Below are positions 10,101 to 17,212 of a stretch of DNA of 36,064 bases, piece after piece. Every line of letters starts with the position of its first letter. The stretch's first letter is position 1. The DNA is from CAVQBP01 sp964448105 (lineage in GTDB: Bacteria > Bacteroidota > Ignavibacteria > Ignavibacteriales > Ignavibacteriaceae): the NCBI GenBank assembly GCA_964448105.1, contig CAYUVK010000050.1:1-36064 (forward strand), given 5' to 3'. Below the pieces are notes generated by a model. The model did not search any database and was not told the origin of the DNA. It saw nothing but the letters and a program-made list of their open reading frames with translations. A program made the position numbers and the translations under genes.

Positions 10101-10256
10101 GTCATAACCTTTAGCTGCTTCCTTCCAATCTCTCATTTCATATAAAGACGGAATATTCGGCATTTGTTCAATTCTATTAATATTTATCTGCTGGGAAAAA
10201 GTTATTCCGTTTAAAACAAATAGGGATAATAAGATACCAGCCAACAAACTCTTCAT
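7113..10256 (-). CDS. T9SS-exported helical-domain/Ig-like/LamG protein
   Basis: This 1047-residue protein has a signal peptide (about 1-21, ending TFSQ). Residues about 25-560 form an unassigned, helix-rich domain with many Trp/Asp motifs (TGDDWWYETMPNIFFYQ, NWGGYDVSGLIGEVSGNDY, EGWSHQYDPNSY) that resembles an alpha/alpha-toroid glycosidase or lyase. Two Ig/PKD-like repeats follow (about 585-765; both contain SDGNGG or NDGKGG and LSY.WSS). A LamG/concanavalin-like domain comes next (about 770-945, starting ISYYPFNGNANDESG). A T9SS type A sorting domain closes it (about 960-1047, YQNYPNPFNGQS, ending KMVLMR). It should be displayed on or released from the cell surface. Position between GH130 genes suggests it attacks or binds the mannoside polymer. 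The N-terminal domain is the best candidate for a new enzyme family here; no catalytic residues can be named. Confidence 0.75.
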   Translation of the reverse strand: MKSLLAGILLSLFVLNGITFSQQININRIEQMPNIPSLYEMRDWKEAAKGYDSLVFNFNLTGQYLPLIWINNNTINYPGQNSFGLHTVVGTIDPASAEAINCLPALIGASLAGIDKTNQGGNNFVLMTEEWFNKNNGENVYLNHPDAITGDDWWYETMPNIFFYQLYNLYPGIGDFDNQFVTVADRWLDAVKAMGGSATPWNVPNMNHRAFDLISMTPNDDGVKEPEAAGAIAWILYNAYKKTGNEKYRVGAEQSMEFLNNQTSNPSYELQLSYGVYAAAKMNAELGTNYNIQKMINWCFDVGPLREWGSILGNWGGYDVSGLIGEVSGNDYAFTMNVFEQIGALVPLVRYDDRFARAIGKWVLNAANAARLFYPNYLLDNHQDSEGWSHQYDPNSYIAHEAMRKEVGAVSPYATGDAISGGWGKTNLTLYGSSHVGILGGIIDTTNVEKILRLDLLKTDYFHDSAYPTYLYFNPYDQDKMVDVDAGSNQKDFYDAVTNTFLQNNVTGITKINIPSNSAVLLVIIPSGGTISYELNKTLVNGIIVDYNSGKTISNYPPRIKSLASKKYLLQFGDSTNIYCTASDQDNNQLSYNWSSNSGTLEGNGTIINWTAPDTEGTYSIKCTVSDGNGGITTDSINIEVVKVINSLPQIEKIIASPRKLYLGESSELRCIASDSDSDQLSYSWSSLYGTITGSGENIKWISPNAEGNFKVYCEVNDGKGGLAEDSMSLEVRDSLKNQYGNLISYYPFNGNANDESGNQNNGTVFQAQLVQDRNGVSNSAYSFDGINDNIEVANNSLLNFQNSITVDFWIIVKSFYDREEYPISHGNWENRWKISITNKKIRWTIKTDAGIKDLDSETELFLDSLYNVAVTYNGSDMEIYLNGKLDAFTNFSGLMLQTNIDLMIGQVLPGNSNYNFKGILDDIRIYDFAISKEEVQNLFGTPTSIKENKNDILPQSNFLYQNYPNPFNGQSVISFNLARREFVKLFIYNILGKKIKSLINEELNGGIHSISWDSSNDNGEEVSSGIYFYRLILPGFVSSGKMVLMR

Positions 10257-10290
10257 AAAAACTAATGGAAATTCTTATTCACTTTTTTTC

Positions 10291-10314
10291 TTGCACTTGA
10301 ACTTGCTCTTGAAC
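10291..10314. repeat. 12-bp tandem repeat, two copies
   Basis: TTGCACTTGAAC at 10291-10302 is followed directly by TTGCTCTTGAAC at 10303-10314, one mismatch apart. It fills much of the 63-bp spacer between the lipoprotein gene and the LamG-protein gene. No function is evident. Confidence 0.5.
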
Positions 10315-10319
10315 TTAGA

Positions 10320-11642
10320 CTATTTATTTATATTTTCTTTATAATAATCCAACAACATTTTTTTTGAGACGGGATTTTCTTCAAGTGCGATTAAAGTAAG
10401 TAAAGCTTCTATAGTGGATTCGGCACCTGAATTTTTATTAATAACAGAATTATCATTTATCCCGTCAAAACAACGCCCGGTTAATGGATCATACATCTTC
10501 ATACTTGCTGCATTTTTTCCGAAAAACCATTTTGCAATATCTACACTTGTTTTTAAATATAGCTTGTCATTTGTGATTTCAAAAGCCCTCCCACATGCAA
10601 AAACATCGGGACGAATACCGTATGCTATTTGAGAAAACTTTTCAACATCAATTAATTTGTTCTTTCCGTTTTCAGCTTCAACTTTAAAAGCAGATAAGTA
10701 ATTTTCTTTAATTAGAAATGGATAAAAATATTTAACTTCCTTTAAAGCACTGGAAATAAAATCATTTCTATTTAAAATCTTTCCAATATATAATAATGAT
10801 GAAGCTTGATTATTTCCCCAGGCATGCCACGTATTCTGCCAGCTTAAAAATGCCGAATAAGGAATTTCCGAAGAATCTCCTTTCTGCATTTGTAAAATTC
10901 CCTCTGCAATAAAATTTATATGCTTTAACAATTCCGGATCTTTTTTAATTTCATAATAATCCGTTAAGCCTTCAAGTAAAATCGCGCTTTGGTCCGCTGC
11001 GGATTCGTAAGGAAGCCATGCCGGTATTTTTAATCCGCCATAATTAATATATTTCTTAACCGTATCCTCATTCAGCCAATTCATTGCTGCATTTACAGCA
11101 TTGTTTAAAGATAACTCTATCTCTTTAATTAAATCTGGATTTTTATTTTTAAAAAAAGGATATGCTTTAGATAAGGTTAAAATTACTCTCCATGACCACC
11201 AATTCGGTTCTGCTGCGCTTGTCTTAAAAGTTTTATTAATTGAATGATCGGGCCAGATAAAATTGTAATAATAACCATTCCCAGCCTGCATATAAAGAAG
11301 AAACTTTATAAGGTTTTCAGCTTTATTTAAAGAATTGACATCACCTGTTAAATTATAGTATTTCATATAAAATAATGCTGCACGTGCAGCATCATCAGCG
11401 CAGGCAATTCCTTCATCGTCATCACCAATCCATTTGTAATCGGGATAATCGCTGTAGATATGTATTATCCCCATATCTTTCCCGTCGACATTTATCTTTT
11501 CATACAAAAAATCCAGGTGGGAAGTATTAATTAAAGTGCTATCCTTAAATTTATTTGCTGCACATGAAGTGTTGAGAACAAGAATTAAAATAAGAAATGT
11601 ACTTTTAATTACAGCGGGAAAATTAAATTTTAACGTAATCAT
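10320..11642 (-). CDS. Lipoprotein, putative helical-toroid glycosidase
   Basis: I place the start at the ATG at 11642, giving 440 residues. The frame is open further upstream to 11711, but that would overlap the GH130 gene by 65 bp and bury the signal peptide; the ATG sits 4 bp after the GH130 stop. The N-terminus is a lipoprotein signal with lipobox LNTSC (C27). The rest is a run of amphipathic helices with conserved-looking acidic and aromatic motifs: GDDDEGIACADDAARAA, AAEPNWWSWRVILTLSKAY, WLPYESAADQSAILLEGL and WQNTWHAWGNNQASSLLY. This pattern fits a six-hairpin (alpha/alpha)6 glycoside hydrolase or lyase, but I recognise no family. The paired Asp residues and Trp clusters are candidate active-site residues. 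As a periplasmic or outer-membrane lipoprotein next to GH130 it probably processes the oligosaccharide before import. Confidence 0.65.
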   Translation of the reverse strand: MITLKFNFPAVIKSTFLILILVLNTSCAANKFKDSTLINTSHLDFLYEKINVDGKDMGIIHIYSDYPDYKWIGDDDEGIACADDAARAALFYMKYYNLTGDVNSLNKAENLIKFLLYMQAGNGYYYNFIWPDHSINKTFKTSAAEPNWWSWRVILTLSKAYPFFKNKNPDLIKEIELSLNNAVNAAMNWLNEDTVKKYINYGGLKIPAWLPYESAADQSAILLEGLTDYYEIKKDPELLKHINFIAEGILQMQKGDSSEIPYSAFLSWQNTWHAWGNNQASSLLYIGKILNRNDFISSALKEVKYFYPFLIKENYLSAFKVEAENGKNKLIDVEKFSQIAYGIRPDVFACGRAFEITNDKLYLKTSVDIAKWFFGKNAASMKMYDPLTGRCFDGINDNSVINKNSGAESTIEALLTLIALEENPVSKKMLLDYYKENINK

Positions 11643-11646
11643 ATTT

Positions 11647-12546
11647 TTATTTACAAACAGATAAAAGAAAATCAACGGTTGTTGTTGCCAGGCATATATT
11701 AGTATCCGCACCCGAATAATAAATTTTTACATTGTTGTTTTCTATTATCCATCCATTGCTGAAAACAACATTCCCAACATCACCGTTTCTTTCGTAATCC
11801 AACTCCGGCGCTAAAATTGGTTCTTTACTTTTTCCTTTAACAATCCATGGCATTTCAAGATCCAAAAGCATAACACCAAGTTTGTATATAGCACCAATTC
11901 CAAAACTTCGTACACCATGATACAGAACTAACCATCCTTCTTTAGTTTTAACCGGTGGAGTCGAAATTCCGATTTTATCGCTTTCCCATGATCCGGGTAA
12001 AGGTTCCGAAAGAATTTCATGATTCCCCCAATGAATTAAATCCGGGCCCTTGCTAATCCAAATATCTCTTCTGCTTTCTGCTGAGGGCCGATCAATTTTC
12101 CAATAAAACCCGTCAATTTTTTCCGGGAACAATGCACAATCTTTATTAGAAGGTTCGCTAATTGGGCGGAGCATCTTATAATTTTTGAAGTCTTCCGTTT
12201 CAGCAATCATTACAAGCGGCATATACCTTGAATAACCCGTATAAGTTAAATAGTACTTCTTTTCTATTTTTGTTATCCTTGGATCTTCAATTCCCCATTC
12301 AACATACTTAAAAAAATCCTTATGGTCTTCCGGTGTCAGACAAAGTTTATTATCTACATTAAATGAAATCCCGTCATTGCTGTAGGCTAAAACAAATGAT
12401 GACCTGCCGGAAGGTAATTCTACTCTGCACAATAAAAGATATTGCTTATCAATCTTTACCGCACCTGGATTAAATATACTGTTTACTTTAAAAGGAACGT
12501 CTTCTTTTTTTAAAATTGGATTATTCTCGTATTTCTGTATTCCCAT
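11647..12546 (-). CDS. GH130 mannoside phosphorylase (short form)
   Basis: This 299-residue protein has the compact length of GH130 phosphorylases, which cleave beta-mannosides with inorganic phosphate to alpha-mannose 1-phosphate. Visible family motifs are FNPGAV near the N-terminus, YVEWGIEDPRI with the catalytic acid D88, YLTYTGYS, KDCALFPEKI, an Arg cluster in DRPSAESRRDIWIS, VLYHGV (His) and YYSGADTNICLATT. The Arg and His residues are where phosphate ligands sit in characterised members. No signal peptide is present, so I infer a cytoplasmic location. It follows the ABC permease by 32 bp, directly linking import to intracellular phosphorolysis. It is clearly distinct from the 421-residue GH130 of this locus, so the two probably differ in linkage or chain-length preference. 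Confidence 0.92.
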   Translation of the reverse strand: MGIQKYENNPILKKEDVPFKVNSIFNPGAVKIDKQYLLLCRVELPSGRSSFVLAYSNDGISFNVDNKLCLTPEDHKDFFKYVEWGIEDPRITKIEKKYYLTYTGYSRYMPLVMIAETEDFKNYKMLRPISEPSNKDCALFPEKIDGFYWKIDRPSAESRRDIWISKGPDLIHWGNHEILSEPLPGSWESDKIGISTPPVKTKEGWLVLYHGVRSFGIGAIYKLGVMLLDLEMPWIVKGKSKEPILAPELDYERNGDVGNVVFSNGWIIENNNVKIYYSGADTNICLATTTVDFLLSVCK

Positions 12547-12578
12547 TTTTTAACCTGGATTTTTTAGTTTATAAATTT

Positions 12579-13388
12579 TTATTCTTTCAAACCTGTTGAT
12601 GCCATACTCTGAATAAAATATTTCTGGAAAAAAGCATAAGCAACTATTACAGGTATTGCCAGCAAGGTTGCTGCTGCAAGTTTGACTCCCAGTTGAGATT
12701 CAGCTCTGCCTCCTACTGCAAACAACGTAACTAATTGCGGCAAAGTCATTAATTTATCATCACGGATTACAATAATCGGCCAGAGAACTTCATTCCACGA
12801 GGTCATAAAAGTTATAATTCCTACTGTTATTATTGCAGGTAAAGCATTAGGCCATAAGATTCTAAACAAGATTCTGAATTCGCCGCATCCGTCAATTCTT
12901 GCCGCATCTATAAGATCTCTCGGGATGGTTTTAAAGTATTGGTTAAACATTATTATTGATAAACCGCTCAAAAAGTATGGAACAATTAATGCAAAATAAG
13001 TATCAACCCAATTGAATTTTACCATTAAAATATATTGCGGTATTAATGTAATCTGGAATGGTAAGGTCATAGTGAAAATGATTATGTAGAAAAGAAGATT
13101 CTTTCCCTTAAATTCAAGATGGGATAATGCATATCCCACCATCGAGCCAAACGTAATTACACCTAATGTAATTGTAAGTGAAACGAATAAACTGTTGAAC
13201 AAAGATCTTGCTATAGGAATTTTACTAAAAACCTGCGAGTAACTATTTAAAGAAACAGATTCAGGCAGAAATGTTAAATTCCCGATCGAAGTCTGCGGTG
13301 CTACCGATGCTGCCAACATCCACCAGAACGGATATATAAAAACAACAGCACCAATTATTAAAGTTATATATGTGAATAATTTTTTCAA
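12579..13388 (-). CDS. Sugar ABC transporter permease, MalG-type
   Basis: This 269-residue inner-membrane protein has about six hydrophobic segments and the binding-protein-dependent transport fold. The EAA loop that contacts the ATPase is seen as DAARIDGCGEFRILFRILWP. The N-terminus (YPFWWMLAASVAPQTSIG) and the C-terminal KYFIQSMASTGLKE are typical of the carbohydrate-uptake-1 MalG family. It works with the MalF-type permease (13489-14349) and the binding lipoprotein (14355-15644). No ATPase gene lies nearby, so a shared MsmK/UgpC-type ATPase elsewhere is assumed. The 100-bp gap upstream is the longest gene-free space in this part of the operon. The substrate is inferred from context to be a mannooligosaccharide. 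Confidence 0.93.
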   Translation of the reverse strand: MKKLFTYITLIIGAVVFIYPFWWMLAASVAPQTSIGNLTFLPESVSLNSYSQVFSKIPIARSLFNSLFVSLTITLGVITFGSMVGYALSHLEFKGKNLLFYIIIFTMTLPFQITLIPQYILMVKFNWVDTYFALIVPYFLSGLSIIMFNQYFKTIPRDLIDAARIDGCGEFRILFRILWPNALPAIITVGIITFMTSWNEVLWPIIVIRDDKLMTLPQLVTLFAVGGRAESQLGVKLAAATLLAIPVIVAYAFFQKYFIQSMASTGLKE

Positions 13389-13451
13389 TCTTTTTTAAAT
13401 TTTTTATTTCTAATGAACAATTTAAGAACCTTGTTTAATATTAAGAACATT

Positions 13452-13465
13452 TTGCCTATTGCCTA
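13452..13465. repeat. 7-bp tandem repeat in permease spacer
   Basis: TTGCCTA occurs twice in a row in the 100-bp spacer between the two permease genes. The spacer has no other recognisable site. Its role, if any, is unknown. Confidence 0.4.
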
Positions 13466-13488
13466 CTGAAAACTGCTTATTAAATTTT

Positions 13489-14349
13489 CTATCCGGTTTC
13501 CTTCTCTATATATCTTTTTTGAATAAAAATTACTACTAATATTATCCCGGCAAAGAAAAATCCCAAAGTTGCGGCGTAGCCCATATGGTAATAAAAGAAT
13601 CCCTGTTTATATATATAAAGAACTGCTGATAATGTACTATTTAAAGGTCCGCCCCCGGTCATTACATATGGTTCGATAAATAATGAAAATCCGCCGATTG
13701 TTGATAAAATTATTACCATAAACATTGTCGGGTTTATCATTGGCAAAGTTATATATCTGAACTTCTGCCAGCTTGATGCTCCTTCCAGCTCTGCTGATTC
13801 GTATAAATACTGGGGGACAGTTTGTAATCCCGCTAAAAACAATACAATATATAAACCTACATTTTTCCAGGTTGCCATTATTGCGATCGAAGGCATTGCA
13901 ATTTCCGGGTTGGTGAGCCATCCTACTTTATCAAGTCCAACGCTGATAAGCATTCTATTTAGTAACCCGCTTTCGTAGCCGTAAAGCTGCTGCCACAAAA
14001 TAGTAACAACAACTCCGGATACGACAACGGGAAGAAAATATGCAGCCCTAAAGAAACCGATAAATTTTAATTTCTTGCTTAATAAAACAGCAAAAAAAAG
14101 TGCAACAATAATCTGAAGCGGGATATGGATAATCAAAAAGATTAAAGTATTTAAAATCGATTGTAAAAATAAATGGTCATGAATTAACCTGTAAAAATTT
14201 TGAAATCCGACAAATTCCATCGGCGCTATAATATTCCACTTATTAAACATCAGGAAAAAAGAAAACAGCACCGGGAATGAAATAAACACCAGGAAATGGA
14301 TCAGATATGGTACAATAAATAAATATGGAATAGCTTTTTTTGTTGTCAT
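13489..14349 (-). CDS. Sugar ABC transporter permease, MalF-type
   Basis: This 286-residue inner-membrane permease has six predicted membrane segments starting at PYLFIVPYLIHFLVFISFPV. The EAA loop reads ESAELEGASSWQKFRYITLP, and the family motif PYVMTGGGPLNSTLSAVLYIYK is present near residue 240. It pairs with the MalG-type permease to form the channel. The start lies 5 bp after the stop of the binding-protein gene, which implies coupled translation. It is of the short class without the long periplasmic P2 loop of enteric MalF. The substrate is inferred from the surrounding mannoside enzymes. Confidence 0.93.
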   Translation of the reverse strand: MTTKKAIPYLFIVPYLIHFLVFISFPVLFSFFLMFNKWNIIAPMEFVGFQNFYRLIHDHLFLQSILNTLIFLIIHIPLQIIVALFFAVLLSKKLKFIGFFRAAYFLPVVVSGVVVTILWQQLYGYESGLLNRMLISVGLDKVGWLTNPEIAMPSIAIMATWKNVGLYIVLFLAGLQTVPQYLYESAELEGASSWQKFRYITLPMINPTMFMVIILSTIGGFSLFIEPYVMTGGGPLNSTLSAVLYIYKQGFFYYHMGYAATLGFFFAGIILVVIFIQKRYIEKETG

Positions 14350-14354
14350 ATATT

Positions 14355-15644
14355 TTATTGTTGAAGCAAAATTAAATTTACATCATCTGCTGCATCTTTT
14401 ACTGCTTCTTTAGGAGATTTTTTCCCGTAAACAACACACTCTTCAAACTGCTGGGAAATTGCATCAAAAACTTCTTTTAGCACCGGGCTGTTATCCGGTC
14501 CTTTAACATATTTTGCTTGAAGCGCAAATGGACGCATCTCGGGATTATCATTAAAAAAATCCGAAAATTCTTTATCTGTTGTTAAATCTTTCCTCCTGGG
14601 GATCTGGTTTGTCATCTTTAACAATTCAAAATCCCCCTCTTTACTTATCAATGATTTAATAAATTGCCAGGCAAGAATTTTATTTTTACAGGTATTAAAT
14701 ATTACTATATTTTTTGTATCACCATACGTAAATACATTTCCTTTGTGATTACCCGGTACCGGTAAAGTAGAAAAGCTGAATTGAAATCCTTCCGGTTTAA
14801 ATTTATTTGAGTGCGCAATTTCCCATGGACCGGTAAATCGAGTCGCAATATCATTTGATAAAAAAGGATCCTGCCTTGCAGATAGTCTTTCTCTGGGAAA
14901 ATATTTATTATCGAATAAAGTTTTTAAAAAGCTGAATGTTTCAACCGCATATTTATTATCAAAAACCGCTTTATTATTTTGTATCAGATGACCGCCGTTT
15001 GAAGCAGCCAGGTAAAGAGGGTAAAAATCAAAAAGTCTTTGCCACCATGTCACTTCTACTTCGATGTAACCTACCCACTTATTTACATAGCCGTTCTGCA
15101 TATTATTTTCTTTTATCTTTTCCGCAGCTTTAAAATATTCCGAATAAGTTGAAGGCGGATTATTGTAACCGATATTATGAAACCATTTTTTGTTATATAT
15201 CATCATAATCGGGTTTATCTTCCATGGTATTTGATAAATATGCCCGTCGGAAGATGTCACTTCCTTAACAACTTCACTGTCGCATCTTTCATATATAAAA
15301 GGAAGGAAACCCGGCAAAGTATCAAGCGGAACTAGCTTACCAGCCTTTGCATAAAGCTCAACATCTCCCTGCCACATATTGGAGTAAATATCAGGGGTTG
15401 TCTCACCCACTACTGCCGCTAATATTACCTCTTCACTAGATTGTCCTTCGGGAACCGGCTGAAATTTTACCTTCCTTTCAGGATTTTTTGAATTCCAGTT
15501 ATCTACAATTTTTTTAGCAAAATTTATTTCATCTGTGTTGTTGCTCGACCAATATAGTATTCCATTCTCACTGCTCTCTCTATTATGACCGCAGGAGATT
15601 ACTATAAAAGGAATTAATAAAATTATCAATACAATTTTTCTCAT
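14355..15644 (-). CDS. Sugar ABC transporter substrate-binding lipoprotein
   Basis: This 429-residue protein is the family-1 extracellular solute-binding component of the importer. The N-terminus is a lipoprotein signal with lipobox VISC (C18). The mature part has the expected features: WNSKNPERKVKFQPVPEGQS, a hinge-region TPDIYSNMWQGDVELYAKAG, IPWKINPIMMIYNKKWF and RFTGPWEIAHSNKF, the last being typical of sugar binders (GPWE). The start overlaps the preceding stop by four bases (ATGA), so it is translationally coupled to the parvulin-like gene. Being a lipoprotein in a Gram-negative-type cell, it probably sits in the periplasm anchored to a membrane. Ligand identity is inferred from context, not visible. 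Confidence 0.92.
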   Translation of the reverse strand: MRKIVLIILLIPFIVISCGHNRESSENGILYWSSNNTDEINFAKKIVDNWNSKNPERKVKFQPVPEGQSSEEVILAAVVGETTPDIYSNMWQGDVELYAKAGKLVPLDTLPGFLPFIYERCDSEVVKEVTSSDGHIYQIPWKINPIMMIYNKKWFHNIGYNNPPSTYSEYFKAAEKIKENNMQNGYVNKWVGYIEVEVTWWQRLFDFYPLYLAASNGGHLIQNNKAVFDNKYAVETFSFLKTLFDNKYFPRERLSARQDPFLSNDIATRFTGPWEIAHSNKFKPEGFQFSFSTLPVPGNHKGNVFTYGDTKNIVIFNTCKNKILAWQFIKSLISKEGDFELLKMTNQIPRRKDLTTDKEFSDFFNDNPEMRPFALQAKYVKGPDNSPVLKEVFDAISQQFEECVVYGKKSPKEAVKDAADDVNLILLQQ

Positions 15645-17194
15645 TGCCAGTTTTGCCAGAGCATGTCAATAGATGGATAAGCCGGGTGGGGAAATATCCC
15701 TCCTTTTTTTACGATATAAATATCAACTGTTTTGGGATCATTACTATCTTCAACATAAATTTTGTCTAGAAGATCTTCATTAATTTCAATTTTATATTTT
15801 TGTTTTAAGGCAAGAACTTCATGCAGAATTTTTTTGGTTATTTCCATATCTTTTTTTTCATCGGGTTTAGGGAGAGATTTTATTTTGTTTTCATCGGCAT
15901 TTAACTTAATTGAGTTTATTATTTTGTCCCTCATAACAGCATAAACAATTTTATCACTCCACCATTTCAACTGCTGTCTAACAGTCTCTTTATTTTGATA
16001 TCCTCTTGTATAAGCGCGTTTCATTAATAAATTATCCCGAACCATTTGCCATATATTATTTTCAATTGAAGCTGAAAATTTATTAAAATTTTCTTTATCC
16101 AGTTTTATAAATTCACTCCTCATCCTGTACCAATTTATAAAATCATCAATATTCAGAGCCGTATCTTTTAGAGCAACAAGAGTTAATTTACCATAATCAT
16201 CTTTTCGAATGTTTAACTTTTTAATTTGTTCCTGAAGCCTTTCACCCAGGTTCCAATCATCGTATTTTTCTTTAGGCAGCTCATACCCTCCTAAATAAGA
16301 CCTAACAATTGCAAAAGCATTTCCCTTGATAACCGGTGTTTCGGATTTTAATAAGTTATCAACATAAATGTCGGACATATGATCCATTTTTTCTTTCTTT
16401 ATTACTTCTTCTGCGACAATATCATCTTCTGCTAATTCACTTTGAGTTGTAATCATATTTTTCCATATGTCATCAAGCTTAAATATGTACCAGCCATCAG
16501 ATGCTTTCACCGGTTTTGATATTTCTCCAATTTTCATGGTCTCAACAATAGCAGCCATCTCTGAGTTTCTTGTTTTCAATTTGAACTTATCAATTTCCAT
16601 CGACCGCTGATCCGCATAAACAGAATCATTTAGCTGAAGTTTAAATAACGAATCAAATGCAATACTTTTTTTTAAATCGGATTCATAATGGAGATATGCA
16701 TTTTCATTAGATGAATAAAGCCATCTGATTTTGTAATTAACCTGCTTTTCTGCCGCAGCTTTGTCAACTTCAGCCTTTTTCACTTTAATATTTTTTAGAA
16801 TATCATCCTTAAACATTTCTTCGGTTGCCAGGTCACCTTTTATTGCGGCAAGCATATCTTTAACCTGAATTGAATCTTCAATTCCCTGCGAATATCCTTT
16901 CAATGCTATCAGCTTTTCATTAATCATATAATCCAAAAAATGTTTTTTTGAATTTTTTATTCTTTTAGGAAATGCAGGCCCGAATTCATAGCTGGCAAGA
17001 AATTCCCTAACAGTTATCTTTTTGTCTCCAATTTGTGCAAGAGTCTTATTCCCGGTACTATCATTTTCTGCAGTTTTAATATTGATCTGTAGCGAATCTT
17101 TTTTATCCTTGGGAAGGATTAGAGAAGTAAATATAAAAGTTCCAATTAAAATTAAAGAAAGATTTTTAAAATTATTTTTAATGATTTCACTCAT
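15641..17194 (-). CDS. SurA/parvulin-like periplasmic peptidyl-prolyl isomerase
   Basis: This 517-residue protein has an N-terminal membrane or signal segment (about 8-28). A SurA-N-like helical part follows (LAQIGDKKITVREFLASYEF, YMINEKLIALKGYSQGIED), then a PPIC-like rotamase region around residues 145-250 whose end reads MKIGEISKPVKASDGWYIFKLDDI. The C-terminal half is helical and charged, of unknown role. Such proteins chaperone outer-membrane barrels or secreted proteins in the periplasm. It starts 18 bp after the PorV-like gene and overlaps the binding-protein gene by four bases, so it is embedded in the operon. A dedicated role in folding the neighbouring TonB receptor or T9SS cargo is a reasonable inference. 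The rotamase signature is partial, so it may act mainly as a chaperone. Confidence 0.75.
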   Translation of the reverse strand: MSEIIKNNFKNLSLILIGTFIFTSLILPKDKKDSLQINIKTAENDSTGNKTLAQIGDKKITVREFLASYEFGPAFPKRIKNSKKHFLDYMINEKLIALKGYSQGIEDSIQVKDMLAAIKGDLATEEMFKDDILKNIKVKKAEVDKAAAEKQVNYKIRWLYSSNENAYLHYESDLKKSIAFDSLFKLQLNDSVYADQRSMEIDKFKLKTRNSEMAAIVETMKIGEISKPVKASDGWYIFKLDDIWKNMITTQSELAEDDIVAEEVIKKEKMDHMSDIYVDNLLKSETPVIKGNAFAIVRSYLGGYELPKEKYDDWNLGERLQEQIKKLNIRKDDYGKLTLVALKDTALNIDDFINWYRMRSEFIKLDKENFNKFSASIENNIWQMVRDNLLMKRAYTRGYQNKETVRQQLKWWSDKIVYAVMRDKIINSIKLNADENKIKSLPKPDEKKDMEITKKILHEVLALKQKYKIEINEDLLDKIYVEDSNDPKTVDIYIVKKGGIFPHPAYPSIDMLWQNWQ

Positions 17195-17212
17195 TGTTAC
17201 AACTAATTAAAA

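Noticed and set aside
11643..11711. Upstream extension of the lipoprotein frame
   Set aside because: It would overlap the GH130 gene by 65 bp and place the lipobox too deep; the ATG at 11642 gives a normal lipoprotein signal.
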